The notes under the pieces: model-generated | What the model saw: only the letters and a program-made list of their open reading frames with translations | Database searches by the model: none | Told to the model about the DNA's origin: nothing | Translations under genes and position numbers: made by a program | In this document: positions 53,390-62,485 of the stretch, in pieces | How positions within the stretch are numbered: position 1 is the first letter of the stretch | How the letters are laid out: each line of letters starts with the position of its first letter | NCBI GenBank assembly: GCA_964433135.1 | Contig: CAYSQW010000008.1 | Span: 1-64,000, forward strand | Length of the DNA: 64,000 bases | Source: CAYSQW01 sp964433135 | GTDB lineage: Bacteria > Acidobacteriota > Aminicenantia > Aminicenantales > Aminicenantaceae | Reading direction: 5' to 3'

Positions 53390-54706
53390 ATGGCTAAATC
53401 ACGTTTCCATCTGACACTGGGAGCATTTCTGCTCTTGGCTTTGAGCTTGACCCTCCATCCCCAGGAAGCCCGGCGGCGCTGGGAAGTGATGAATCAGATC
53501 CGGAGGGATAAATTCGATCTGATCCTGCCCCAAGTGATGCGGGAGAATAATATTGACATGTGGATAACGGTGATGCGCGAGCATAATTTCGGTCCTCTCT
53601 ATGACGATCTGGGACGGGGGATGATTTCGGATTTCGGATACTATATCTTCACGGACAGAGGAGGGGACAGAATTGAGCGGGCGGCCCTGGGCGTCAGCGG
53701 ATTTCGGATCGAACACAGCGGGGCATACGATATTTTCGGATCTCCGGGAGATCTGAAGGCCTTTATCACCGAACGCGATCCCAAACGCATCGGGATCAAC
53801 ATTTCAGAGCGGATCGGCGCGGCGGACAGCCTGTCCCATACGGGCTACCTGCATTTGAAAAAAACTCTGGGAGAGCCCTACTCCGAGCGTTTTGTTTCCG
53901 CGGAAAAACTGGTCTCGGATTTCCGCTCGCGGCGGGTCGCCACCGAACTCATCGCTTTCGGAGAAGCCGGTCAGCTTTCCAGGGAGATCGCGGAGCGGGC
54001 GCTTTCGAACGAAGTCATTATCCCCGGAGTGACCAGCTTGATCGATGTCGCCTGGTGGATCGAAGAGGAATTGTTCCGCCGGGGTTTGGGCGATTCCTTC
54101 GATGTCCCTTTCATCTATATCACGGGCCCCGACGGCGTCGAAGCCACGAACACCGACCGCATCATCCAGCGGGGAGATCTGCTGATGATCGATTGGGGTG
54201 TGCGCATCATGAATATGGGAACCGACATGAAGCGGATCGCATATGTTCTGAAGAAGGGCGAGACCGCTGTCCCTCCCGGAATACAGAACGCTTTCGATCA
54301 GGGCGTCAAGGTACGTGATATTATCCGGAAGAACATCAAACCCGGGAAACCGGCCGGTGAAGTTCTTAAGGATTTGGAGCGGAAAGTCGAAGAGGCGGGC
54401 TTTCGCATGATGAAAACGTTCAACAAACCGTCGGCGGCGCCTGAAACCGAAATCATGATCGGCTGTCATTCCGTGGGCAATACCGGGCACGGGATCGGTC
54501 CCTGCATCACACCGTTTCATCCGCTGCGCAATACGTTTGTGGTTCAGCCTTCAAACCTGTTCGTGATCGAGTTCTTCGCCTACACGCCTGCTCCGGAGTG
54601 GGGCGGAAAGAAAGTCCGGATTCCGCTCGAAGATGACGCCGTGATCACCAGCCGGGGAGCGGAATGGATGTATCCGGTAAACCGCCAGATCCTTCTGATC
54701 CATTGA
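53390..54706 (+). CDS. Exported M24-family (Xaa-Pro peptidase-like) metallopeptidase
   Basis: 438 aa from ATG 53390 (TAAGGAG 7 nt upstream). Signal peptide (LTLGAFLLLALSLTLHP). Creatinase-like N-domain to ~200, then the pita-bread domain with the metal ligands Asp (LMIDWGV), Asp (MGTDMKRIA), His (NTGHGIGP), Glu (FVIEFFAY) and Glu (IPLEDDAVI). Removes residues next to proline or acts on related substrates in the periplasm. Downstream of the oxidoreductase operon, so possibly part of peptide use. Confidence 0.9.
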   Translation: MAKSRFHLTLGAFLLLALSLTLHPQEARRRWEVMNQIRRDKFDLILPQVMRENNIDMWITVMREHNFGPLYDDLGRGMISDFGYYIFTDRGGDRIERAALGVSGFRIEHSGAYDIFGSPGDLKAFITERDPKRIGINISERIGAADSLSHTGYLHLKKTLGEPYSERFVSAEKLVSDFRSRRVATELIAFGEAGQLSREIAERALSNEVIIPGVTSLIDVAWWIEEELFRRGLGDSFDVPFIYITGPDGVEATNTDRIIQRGDLLMIDWGVRIMNMGTDMKRIAYVLKKGETAVPPGIQNAFDQGVKVRDIIRKNIKPGKPAGEVLKDLERKVEEAGFRMMKTFNKPSAAPETEIMIGCHSVGNTGHGIGPCITPFHPLRNTFVVQPSNLFVIEFFAYTPAPEWGGKKVRIPLEDDAVITSRGAEWMYPVNRQILLIH

Positions 54707-54752
54707 TGATGCGGATCATCGGAGTCGTGCGGGAACCGAACAGGAGGGAAGC

Positions 54753-55607
54753 ATGAAAAAGCTCACCGTCTTTGGCTTGATCCTGCTGACAGGCGTCATG
54801 ACCGCGGCGGGACAGGCGACGGAGAAGCAGGAGATCGAGTTGAGATACGGACCGGGATTGGATGAGATTTTTGCCGTGCAAAAAAAGATCCGGAATATCC
54901 ACCCGTTTCTAAATAAGCTTTATCCGGTGGCGATCTACGATTCCGGTCGCTTCCATATCTTCGAGCCCGATCTCGAAAAGAAAAGCTTTGTCCCGGCTGG
55001 AGACGTGCCGGCTCCGACGGAGGTACCGGATAAACTGAGGGCGGCCCTGGGGCTGGATTATGACGGCGGCGGGATTGTATGCGCGGTGACCGGAGATGTC
55101 TTCGATTCCCTGGAAGGGTATGTCACGATCTTTCATGAATTTATCCACTGTCGGCAGTGGGAAGAAGGGGAGCAGGACCTGAAAATGGAATTGAGCGTAG
55201 CGCGCAGCGCCGCCGCGAAGCAGGATTTCATGTGGGAGCTGAACCACCCTTTTCCCTATCCTGACAGCCAGTTCACGGAGATATACGGAATTTTTCTAGA
55301 AGCTCTTAAGGAGAACCGACCGCAGACCGTCTGGAACTGCCGCAGATTTTTGAGGGAGATCCTCAACACGCAGGATTTCGAGTACATGATTTGGCAGGAG
55401 TGGAAGGAAGGATTCGCCCGATTGATCGAGAACCGGATCAGGATCGGTCTGGGATTGGGAGAAAACCGCGGCGGCCGCGAGGAACCCTTTGATCGAGTGA
55501 GCTTCTATGCCGGAGGGGAGGGGCTTATTCAACTCCTCGTACAGGAAGACCCCGATCTTCTCGAAGATCTGGAAGGGCTTTTTCACGCCATGCTTCAAAT
55601 CTACTGA
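54753..55607 (+). CDS. Exported HExxH protein, possible zinc peptidase
   Basis: 284 aa; AGGAGGGAAGC before ATG. Signal peptide (LTVFGLILLTGVMTAAG). The helix TIFHEFIHCRQWEEGEQDL at ~127-145 contains HEFIH, a zincin-like HExxH. The third ligand is not certain; EIYGIFLEALKE or the acidic WKEGFARLIENR are candidates. No known family recognised. The gene ends exactly where the convergent glycosyltransferase ends (stops share TGATCA). Could instead be a non-catalytic conserved protein. Confidence 0.65.
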   Translation: MKKLTVFGLILLTGVMTAAGQATEKQEIELRYGPGLDEIFAVQKKIRNIHPFLNKLYPVAIYDSGRFHIFEPDLEKKSFVPAGDVPAPTEVPDKLRAALGLDYDGGGIVCAVTGDVFDSLEGYVTIFHEFIHCRQWEEGEQDLKMELSVARSAAAKQDFMWELNHPFPYPDSQFTEIYGIFLEALKENRPQTVWNCRRFLREILNTQDFEYMIWQEWKEGFARLIENRIRIGLGLGENRGGREEPFDRVSFYAGGEGLIQLLVQEDPDLLEDLEGLFHAMLQIY

Positions 55608-56906
55608 TCAGCCGCCCCTGATATTTCGATTTACGAAATCGAGCACCCGGGCCGTTTGAGGGATGTAGTCCAATTCCCGAAGGGCTTTTTTTCTGGCCGC
55701 GGCGCCGATCCGCAGCGCTTGTGGGAAATTCTCGAGTATAGAGGTGATTTTTTCCGCGATATCTCCGGGATCGTCCGGCCTGGCCAGGTAGATCTCTTTC
55801 CCGTCTGTAAATATCCTTTCGATATCACCCACTCTGGCGGCAAGAATAGGATTTCCGGTCAAGGCGTATTCTCCTATTTTCCAGGCGATGCTGTAGCGGG
55901 CGAAAAGTGTATCCGCGCGGCAGGCCAGCAGGATTGCGGCTTTCTGCATGGAGCGCTGCATTCTTTCCCGGGATACGAATCCCGGCATGTCCACCCTCTC
56001 CTGCAATCCCAGACACTCGATCCGTTCCCGCAGGCGGAGGAGGGTGCGCGTATGGTCGTTTTTCCCCAGCAGAACGAGGCGGAGGTTCGGGAAGGAAGGG
56101 GCGATCCGGCTGAAAGCTTCGATCAGACAAGGAACGCCGTCCTTGGGCGCGAAGGAGCCCGCGTAGAGGAGAACGGATTCATGCCCCCGCTTTTCGTTTC
56201 CATCGAAAGTGGTTTGAGGTGAGGGGCCGGTCGTTTCCTGCGGATCGATCAGAATAGGGGATATCATAATGCGGTCGGGATCGACGATTTCCTGATAATA
56301 ACCTTTCAATCTGGAAGAGATGACGATGATTCCAGCGGCGAACCGGGGCAGAATGCGCTCGGCGATTCGATAGCTCAAGCGAAGCCAGTTCGCCCACGCG
56401 CCGCGTTTGTCGCGGTTGAAGCTCATCCGCTCCACAGTCCAGAGAAACATGGGGATCCTTCGGTGCAGACAGACGAATATGAGAGGGAAATATTTGAAAA
56501 AGTCAGGAGTGGAAATCAACACGGCGTCCAGCTTTCCGGCGGTGCGGCGTCTGTCGATGAACCGGGCGGCACAATACATCGCGGTCAGTGTCTCCCGGAC
56601 CCGGGAGACTTTTGTCCTGGGGCGGTCGGTCGATCGGCTCATGAAGATGAAGGGGACGCCGTCAGAGCGGCCCCCCAGCTTCCGGTTCTTCATCCCCCCC
56701 CAAATTTCTCCGTGGGGAATGAGCAGGGCCGCATCCGCATGATTCGTGCGCAGCCCTTTGACGATGAGACGGCAGTGGGTGCTCGTGGCGCCGCCTACGG
56801 GGAAATCCGTAACGGAGATCAACAGCAGCCGAGGGGATTTGCGGAGGGAAGATGCGTTTTTCCCAGGGGTTTTTCCGGCTTCCCGCATGGTATGAGCTTC
56901 GGCCAT
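55608..56906 (-). CDS. Family 4 glycosyltransferase
   Basis: 432 aa. GT-B fold: N-domain ISVTDFPVGGATSTHCRL, linker WANWLRLSYRIAERI, C-domain VLLYAGSFAPKDGVPCLIEA, LRLVLLGKNDHTRTLL and the E-x7-E-like AWKIGEYALTGNPILAA. Transfers a sugar to a growing polysaccharide or lipid. Starts directly after the MurJ-like gene stop (no gap), so the flippase and transferase probably work on one exported glycan. Confidence 0.9.
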   Translation of the reverse strand: MAEAHTMREAGKTPGKNASSLRKSPRLLLISVTDFPVGGATSTHCRLIVKGLRTNHADAALLIPHGEIWGGMKNRKLGGRSDGVPFIFMSRSTDRPRTKVSRVRETLTAMYCAARFIDRRRTAGKLDAVLISTPDFFKYFPLIFVCLHRRIPMFLWTVERMSFNRDKRGAWANWLRLSYRIAERILPRFAAGIIVISSRLKGYYQEIVDPDRIMISPILIDPQETTGPSPQTTFDGNEKRGHESVLLYAGSFAPKDGVPCLIEAFSRIAPSFPNLRLVLLGKNDHTRTLLRLRERIECLGLQERVDMPGFVSRERMQRSMQKAAILLACRADTLFARYSIAWKIGEYALTGNPILAARVGDIERIFTDGKEIYLARPDDPGDIAEKITSILENFPQALRIGAAARKKALRELDYIPQTARVLDFVNRNIRGG

Positions 56907-58271
56907 TTATTCTTCCCGGAATACGGACTCCTCTGTTTTCAGCCGGCGTTTGAACGTCATAATGAAGAAGACCGCCGAGACCAAGGAAATGCCACTTGTC
57001 GCCAGCGCCAGCCCGGCAACCTGGAAGAGGCGCATAAGGATGAGGTTGAAAACGATATTGCACAAAAAGACGACAAAGGAGATCCGCATCAGTATCCGTG
57101 TGTTTTTCATGATAACGTGGGCGTTGACATAGATCTGGCTCAAGGAAAAGGGGATCAGGCCGGCAAGGTATGCGATCCAGGTCCAGCCCAACTGTGCGTG
57201 CAGTCCCGGATCGAAGCGCCCCCAACCGAACAGCAGACGTATAAGGGGTCTGTGCAAAAGGATCAGGCCGGCGCACAAAGGAGCCGCGAAAATGAAGACC
57301 ACCCGCAGTGCCTTACGCACGTCCCCCCGAAGCTGTTTCGGGCCGATGCGGTAATATTTATGGCTCCAGTGAGAGAGAAGGGTAACCAGCAGTCCGGAAG
57401 TGAAGAGGGTCGTGGGGATCATATAGAGGCGGTGGGCATAATGAAGGACCGAAACTCCGCCTTCTCCCATCCAGGAAGCCATGATTTTGTCGATGAAGGG
57501 ATTCATGTAACCGACGGTTATCGCGACCAGCTGGAAAAAGGCCGTGTGGGTGAAAGCTTTCAGCCGGGAGTCAATTCCCAGCGACATCCTTATCCGAAAC
57601 AGCTTCCACCTGCGGATGGCGCAAAGATAGACGAATAGGCGGATGGCTTCGCCGATGGTGTATGCGACCGCGACGGCGTGCATGCCGAATCGGTCTTTCA
57701 TGAGAAAGACCCAAAGCAGGACGATCACGGCCCGGACGGCCGGGAAAAAGGCATGCAGTGAAAAGCGCTTGAAGGCGTTCATGGCGCCGGCCAGAACGCT
57801 CGACCAGAACATCAGCACGATGAGCGGAGAGATCTCTATGAAAAGGCGGGCGGATAGACTCCGGGTGGCCGGATCGAATTGGGTCAGGATGGAGAAGATC
57901 GGGCGGGCGAGCAGAATCAGGACCGCGGTGATGATGGCGAGCGCGCACCCGCTGATTCCCATCAGGTTGCCCACAAAGGCGCCGATGTCTTCATCCCGTG
58001 CCCGCTTTTCCGCCAGAAAAGGGACGATGATGCTTTCCGTACCGACCGAGAGGATGGAGGAGAAGAAAAAGACAAGACCGTATACGAAGAAGAAGGAATC
58101 GGTCTCTCGGTTGACGCCGAACCAGGCGGCGATAAACAAAGGGATGAGAAAACCTGCGCTTTTCCCCAGCACCATCCAGATCGATGTGGTCACGGTGTCG
58201 CGCACGAGAGGGCGCTTTTCCGCTTTTCGCTGGAGCCGGTTCCAGAGATTCCGATCGAGTCGAATCTTCAT
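56907..58271 (-). CDS. MurJ/MviN-like lipid-linked oligosaccharide flippase
   Basis: 454 aa, about 12-14 membrane helices. The MOP-superfamily pattern is clear from the first helices (MVLGKSAGFLIPLFIAAWFGVNRETDSFF) to GLALATSGISLVSAVFFI. Moves an undecaprenyl-linked saccharide or lipid II across the inner membrane. The linkage to GT4 and the lack of peptidoglycan genes around favour a surface-glycan role over lipid II. Confidence 0.88.
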   Translation of the reverse strand: MKIRLDRNLWNRLQRKAEKRPLVRDTVTTSIWMVLGKSAGFLIPLFIAAWFGVNRETDSFFFVYGLVFFFSSILSVGTESIIVPFLAEKRARDEDIGAFVGNLMGISGCALAIITAVLILLARPIFSILTQFDPATRSLSARLFIEISPLIVLMFWSSVLAGAMNAFKRFSLHAFFPAVRAVIVLLWVFLMKDRFGMHAVAVAYTIGEAIRLFVYLCAIRRWKLFRIRMSLGIDSRLKAFTHTAFFQLVAITVGYMNPFIDKIMASWMGEGGVSVLHYAHRLYMIPTTLFTSGLLVTLLSHWSHKYYRIGPKQLRGDVRKALRVVFIFAAPLCAGLILLHRPLIRLLFGWGRFDPGLHAQLGWTWIAYLAGLIPFSLSQIYVNAHVIMKNTRILMRISFVVFLCNIVFNLILMRLFQVAGLALATSGISLVSAVFFIMTFKRRLKTEESVFREE

Positions 58272-58350
58272 CTTTGCAAAGGACCGTTCAAGCCGTTCTC
58301 GCTAAGCATTGAGGGGCGGCGGCTTGCGGTTCATACGGTCGTCGGCGGAT

Positions 58351-59031
58351 TCAATTCCGCGGGCCGAAAATCTTGGTTCCTATACGGATTATATTGGCCC
58401 CTTCTTCCAGCGCGACGCGATAGGAATTCGTCATTCCCATGGATAAAAAACGCATTTCCGTACCCGGAACGGCGAGTCGCCGCATGTGCTCGAACACTCT
58501 CCGGGTTTCCGAGAAATAAGGGCGTGCGGCTTCCGGTTGTCCGAAGAGCGGTCCCATTGTCATCAGTCCCCGGATGCGCAGATTGGGAAGCGGTGCGATA
58601 TTCCTGATGAGCGCTTCGCAGTTTTCAGGAAGAACGCCGAATTTCTGGGACTCCCTTCCGCTGTTGATCTCGATGAGGATGGACATGATCTTTCCGATAT
58701 TCCGGGCGCGTTTGTCGATTTCCTCCGCCAGGCCCTGAGAGTCGACGGTCTCGATCATATCGAACAGAGGAACCGCTTTACGCACCTTGTTCCGCTGCAG
58801 ATGGCCGATGAAATGCCACCTGACTTTATCGCCGATGGCGGCCCGAGCGGCCTCGGCTTCCTGTACGTAGTTCTCCCCGATAATGCGGATGCCGGCGTCG
58901 ACAGCCCGCCTGATCTCTTCTTCCGTGCGGGTTTTGGCGGCGGCCACCAGTTCCACTCCGGAGGGCAGTTCACTCAGGATGGCGGTGACTTGGTGCTTGA
59001 TCTCATCGCGATTTTCATTATTTCGATTCAA
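58351..59031 (-). CDS. yggS: YggS/PLPBP-family PLP homeostasis protein
   Basis: 226 aa from a TTG at 59031 (AGAGAG upstream), giving the normal family length; the frame is open further upstream without conserved sequence. Motifs: VELVAAAKTRTEEEI with the PLP lysine, IGENYVQEA, RWHFIGHLQRNK, GLMTMGPLF, and SMGMTNSYRVALEEGANIIRIGT. Binds PLP without catalysis and buffers vitamin B6. Next to the flippase gene on the same strand. Confidence 0.93.
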   Translation of the reverse strand: MNRNNENRDEIKHQVTAILSELPSGVELVAAAKTRTEEEIRRAVDAGIRIIGENYVQEAEAARAAIGDKVRWHFIGHLQRNKVRKAVPLFDMIETVDSQGLAEEIDKRARNIGKIMSILIEINSGRESQKFGVLPENCEALIRNIAPLPNLRIRGLMTMGPLFGQPEAARPYFSETRRVFEHMRRLAVPGTEMRFLSMGMTNSYRVALEEGANIIRIGTKIFGPRN

Positions 59032-59233
59032 AATGTCTCTCTTTTCGTTCGAACGGAAAACCTTGGCGGCATCGAATGACGAGCCGCCGGTTCTCACACC
59101 GTTCAGGATTTTCAATAAAACCTTAATGCCAGCGAATTTAAATTGCAAGCCGAAATCCCTTCTTTTTAATCGAAAGGCGCGGACGTGCGGGAATGAGAAA
59201 AGAGCCGGTTTTTTTACGCCGCCCCCGCTGTGT

Positions 59234-59239
59234 TATAAT
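59234..59239 (+). promoter_or_regulatory. Possible -10 box for the HCDH-domain gene
   Basis: TATAAT at 59234-59239; the best -35 upstream, TTTTAC (59212-59217), is weak. Confidence 0.3.
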
Positions 59240-59268
59240 AACGAAAATCATGGCGGGCGGGAGGAAAT

Positions 59269-59967
59269 ATGGCTGATGCGAAAGGGCTTATACTGATCGA
59301 AGAGGGCGTTCCCCTGCTCCGGGAGCGCAAAGGCGGCGCCGTCAACCTCATCTTTGCGGGAGTGCTTCTGGAAGCCGTCCGGATGATTGATGACGGTTTC
59401 GATAATCCAAGTATCGAAAGAGCCGCGCATAGTGTTTTCAGGTCTTCGGAAGGGATTTTCGTTTCGGTCGGCCGCCATGGGACATCCAAACTGGCCGCGG
59501 TGTTGGAATCATACGCGGAAGGGTCCGATCCGGAAGATCCGCTGTATCGGATATATCACAATTTTTTTGCGCCGCCCGCTTGCCTCAACCCGGATTTCGA
59601 AACAAAGCGGCTGTTCGATTCCCCGCCCGCCGGGGAATCGCCTTTGATGTCCGTCGATGATCCCATACAAGCGGATCTACTGAGAACGAGATTCATGGGG
59701 ACGGCTTTCATGATCTCGGTCGAGGTGGTCGACAGCGGGATTCAGGATTTAAAGGTCATCGATCGTCTCTGCCGCCGGGATCTCGGTTGGAAGGAAGGGC
59801 CGTTTGCCATGATGAACCGGATCGGGATCGGTGAGGCCATGCGGATCGTTACCAAAAAACTGGAACAGTCCCATCGCAAGGAGATCAATTTTCCCGTTCC
59901 CGCCCTTTTGATCGAACAGGCCCGGAGAGAAGAACCCTGGCCGCTCAATTCTCATGCCCGCCGTTGA
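59269..59967 (+). CDS. Stand-alone 3-hydroxyacyl-CoA dehydrogenase C-terminal-like domain
   Basis: 232 aa; GGAGG 3 nt before ATG. Residues ~135-190 (TRFMGTAFMISVEVVDSG, IDRLCRRDLGWKEGPFAMMNRIG) match the helical C-terminal domain of 3-hydroxyacyl-CoA dehydrogenases, including the GPF-x-x-M/D motif. A weaker related half may be at ~20-70 (GGAVNLIFAGVLLEAVRMIDDG). The Rossmann NAD domain is absent, and the gene starts cleanly, so this is not a truncation at the window edge. Function unknown; a two-fold helical protein binding CoA thioesters is possible. Confidence 0.75.
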   Translation: MADAKGLILIEEGVPLLRERKGGAVNLIFAGVLLEAVRMIDDGFDNPSIERAAHSVFRSSEGIFVSVGRHGTSKLAAVLESYAEGSDPEDPLYRIYHNFFAPPACLNPDFETKRLFDSPPAGESPLMSVDDPIQADLLRTRFMGTAFMISVEVVDSGIQDLKVIDRLCRRDLGWKEGPFAMMNRIGIGEAMRIVTKKLEQSHRKEINFPVPALLIEQARREEPWPLNSHARR

Positions 59968-59980
59968 AATGGTCGGTTGA

Positions 59981-60000
59981 AAGCGAAAGGCCTTTCGCTT
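59981..60000. terminator. 20-bp perfect palindrome between convergent genes
   Basis: AAGCGAAAGG-CCTTTCGCTT (59981-60000), able to form an 8-bp stem with loop GGCC, between the stops of the HCDH-domain and HEAT genes. Poor T-tract, so a terminator is plausible but unproven. Confidence 0.4.
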
Positions 60001-60013
60001 CCGTTAGTTTAAA

Positions 60014-61153
60014 TCACTTTTTAGAAAGGATCTCTTCGAAGAATGCAACGGCGCGCGTGTCGCCGGATTCTCCCAGCCAGAAGATGGCGTTTTTGCGGAT
60101 TTCCGGATTTTTATGTGTCCGGGCGATGTCCATCAGCAGGGGGAGAGAGCGGTCGTCGGGGAGCTGACTGATAGCGAAAACGGCTGATTTCTTGATCTCG
60201 GTATTTTCCAGCGAACCGTTCACCACGTCCGTCAATGTTTCCACCGCCGCATCGGAGGCTTTCTGTCCCAACCAGAAGATTGCCTGTTTTCGGATACCCT
60301 CATCGGTTTCCGTCTTGGCGATGCGAATGATTTCCGCTACGGCATTCGGATCTTTGCAGATGTGAAGGGAAAAGATCACTTTTTCGCGCAGTTTGTCGTT
60401 GTGCACGCTCCGGTAGATCTCCATGAGATCGGCCAGACATTTTTTGTCGTCGATGTTGCCGCGCCAGAAGATCGCCTGTTCCCTGACATCCGGGGAATGG
60501 GAGCTCAGAGCGGTATGTTTCAACCACTCCGGTACACGGGCGTCGGCATGGGCGCTGACGCAAAACACGAGGTCTTCCTTCACGTTTTCATCCGCACCCG
60601 CGAAGCGACCGGTCAGGAAATCCATGCTCTCGCCGGTGTCTACGTCGCCCAGCCAGAAAACCGGAACGCTGTCGAAGTGATAGATTTGATCGATATCCAG
60701 GAGACGGGTATCGACGATGACGGAAGAGCGGCCGGTTCTCTTGTACAGCAGGAGAAGGGCGGCAGGCTCGCCGCCCTCGTCGCTTTCCATGGAATGAGAC
60801 GTCCCTTTTTTGGGGGATGTGCGATGGCGGATCTTGATGTGATTTTCATCCACGTTGACCCGGTAGGGAACGGCGATCGCTTCTTTGTCGCCGTAATGGA
60901 CGCTGTGCCGGCAGTTAAAGCGGTAGCCGGTAAAATAGGCGGCGCCGTTTTTATCGCGCGAAAACTCCTTGCGGGCCCGGTCCAGTTTCGCCGCAAGGGA
61001 AGGAGCGGCCTGATCCAGGACGATGACGTTTCCTTTTAGAAATTCGGAGCTTGTCTGTCCTGCAAGCATGCCGATGCACCCGAGAAGAAGCATCGCGGTT
61101 CCACCCAGCACGGCGGTTTTCTTTATCCGGCTCATGACTTTTCTCTTTTTCAT
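60014..61153 (-). CDS. Exported HEAT-repeat protein
   Basis: 379 aa; GAGGAG before ATG. Signal or lipobox-like segment near the start (LGGTAMLLLGCIGM). Residues ~195-375 are HEAT repeats of ~37 residues, with recurrent VREQAIFWRGN, IRKQAIFWLGQ, IKKSAVFAIS and IRKNAIFWLGE. Residues ~35-190 are a separate domain with GYRFNCRHS and SVIVDTRLL. Periplasmic scaffold or sensor likely. Last gene of the sigma/anti-sigma operon. Confidence 0.82.
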   Translation of the reverse strand: MKKRKVMSRIKKTAVLGGTAMLLLGCIGMLAGQTSSEFLKGNVIVLDQAAPSLAAKLDRARKEFSRDKNGAAYFTGYRFNCRHSVHYGDKEAIAVPYRVNVDENHIKIRHRTSPKKGTSHSMESDEGGEPAALLLLYKRTGRSSVIVDTRLLDIDQIYHFDSVPVFWLGDVDTGESMDFLTGRFAGADENVKEDLVFCVSAHADARVPEWLKHTALSSHSPDVREQAIFWRGNIDDKKCLADLMEIYRSVHNDKLREKVIFSLHICKDPNAVAEIIRIAKTETDEGIRKQAIFWLGQKASDAAVETLTDVVNGSLENTEIKKSAVFAISQLPDDRSLPLLMDIARTHKNPEIRKNAIFWLGESGDTRAVAFFEEILSKK

Positions 61154-61162
61154 GGTCTCCTC

Positions 61163-62476
61163 TTATTTTTCCAGCAGTTCACGCAGGTATTTAACGGCCG
61201 CTTCGTTTTCCGATTGACCCAGCCAGAAGATGATCGTCTTTTTGGTCTCGAAATCCTTCTCTTTTTTGGCGGTCGTGATCAGCCATTCGATGGAGGCGTC
61301 GGTGTCCTTCTGGGCCATGGTATGGAGGATCATCTGTTTGATCTTGGTCTCGCTGGTTTTGGCGTAGATGTTCTGCATGAGGTCGGTGATATCATCGCCT
61401 CCTTCCTGGGCCAGCCAGAAGATGGCTTGTTCCTGCATTTCGATGTCCGAGTCTCCGCGGGCGATCTCGATCAGCAGATCCCGAGCCTGCGGTCCTCCGT
61501 TCCGAGCCAGCGACATGACGATCACCTCTTTCAGCTTGGGATCCTTGACGGTTTTGTACAGATCGATCAGGAGGCCGGTATATTCGCCTTCATTTCCGGC
61601 CTGTCCCAGCCAGAAGATGGCTTGTTTCCTCAAATTGATGTCGGATTCCTTTTTGGCGATTTCGATCAATTTGGCGCGGGCTTTCCTGTTTTCACTGTTG
61701 GCGAAGGCGTGAAGCATCTGCTCCTTCTCCCGGTTGGAACCGGCGTCGTCGAAGAGTTTCAAGAGGGTATCCATGCTCTGATCGTCACTCCGCTGGCCCA
61801 ACCAGAAGACGGCCTGTTCCCGCAGCTCCGGATCCTTGCTCTTGACCGCGAGTTCCGTGATCAGAGGGAGAGCTTTTTCATTCCCATGCTGGCTGAGAAC
61901 GAACAGAGCCTGTTTCTTGAGCTTGGTGCTGCTGTCTCCGCGGATGATCTTTTCCAGCATGGGGAGAGCTTTTGCCTCATCCATGTTTATCAGCGCGGAC
62001 AGGGCCATGAGTTTGAGCTCTTCATCCGGATCGACGGTTTCTTCCGACTGCAGGCCGCCGTTGATGTATTTGCGGTAAACGGGCATTCCCCGTTTCACCA
62101 GGTCCTCGGCGATCTGAATGCGCAGGATCTTGGCGTCGTCAACCCAAGAGCTTTTCTGATAATTCTGGATAAGGTGATTGAGTTTTTCGACCGCGTCCCG
62201 CTTGCTGTCGAGCTGCTGCTGCACATCCCGGAGCGAATCACCCATTTTATCCAGGCTGTATCCGAGCCAGTAAAGGGAATCGTCGAACAGTTCGCTTTTT
62301 TGGAAGTCCTGCGTGAGTTGAATCAGTTCCTGTACGGCGTGCTGCCATTCTTTATCGTAGATGGATTGTTTCGCTTTTTCGAAAATTACCTTTTCCTGCG
62401 CTTTTTCCTGAGCGAAGAAGCCGCCGCTCAGAAGCAGGATGAAAGCTGATAAAAGACAAATATGTTTGGTTTTCAT
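61163..62476 (-). CDS. Exported HEAT-repeat protein with TPR-like N-terminus
   Basis: 437 aa; GGAGG before ATG. Signal peptide (ICLLSAFILLLSGGFFA). Residues ~25-135 resemble TPR helices (FDDSLYWLGYSLDKMG, YQKSSWVDDAKILRIQIAE). HEAT repeats at ~150-437 with near-identical cores LREQAVFWLGQ, LRKQAIFWLGQ, MQEQAIFWLAQ and KKTIIFWLGQ. The same core occurs in the next gene, suggesting duplication. Lies 9 bp from the anti-sigma gene. Confidence 0.85.
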   Translation of the reverse strand: MKTKHICLLSAFILLLSGGFFAQEKAQEKVIFEKAKQSIYDKEWQHAVQELIQLTQDFQKSELFDDSLYWLGYSLDKMGDSLRDVQQQLDSKRDAVEKLNHLIQNYQKSSWVDDAKILRIQIAEDLVKRGMPVYRKYINGGLQSEETVDPDEELKLMALSALINMDEAKALPMLEKIIRGDSSTKLKKQALFVLSQHGNEKALPLITELAVKSKDPELREQAVFWLGQRSDDQSMDTLLKLFDDAGSNREKEQMLHAFANSENRKARAKLIEIAKKESDINLRKQAIFWLGQAGNEGEYTGLLIDLYKTVKDPKLKEVIVMSLARNGGPQARDLLIEIARGDSDIEMQEQAIFWLAQEGGDDITDLMQNIYAKTSETKIKQMILHTMAQKDTDASIEWLITTAKKEKDFETKKTIIFWLGQSENEAAVKYLRELLEK

Positions 62477-62485
62477 GTTTACCTC

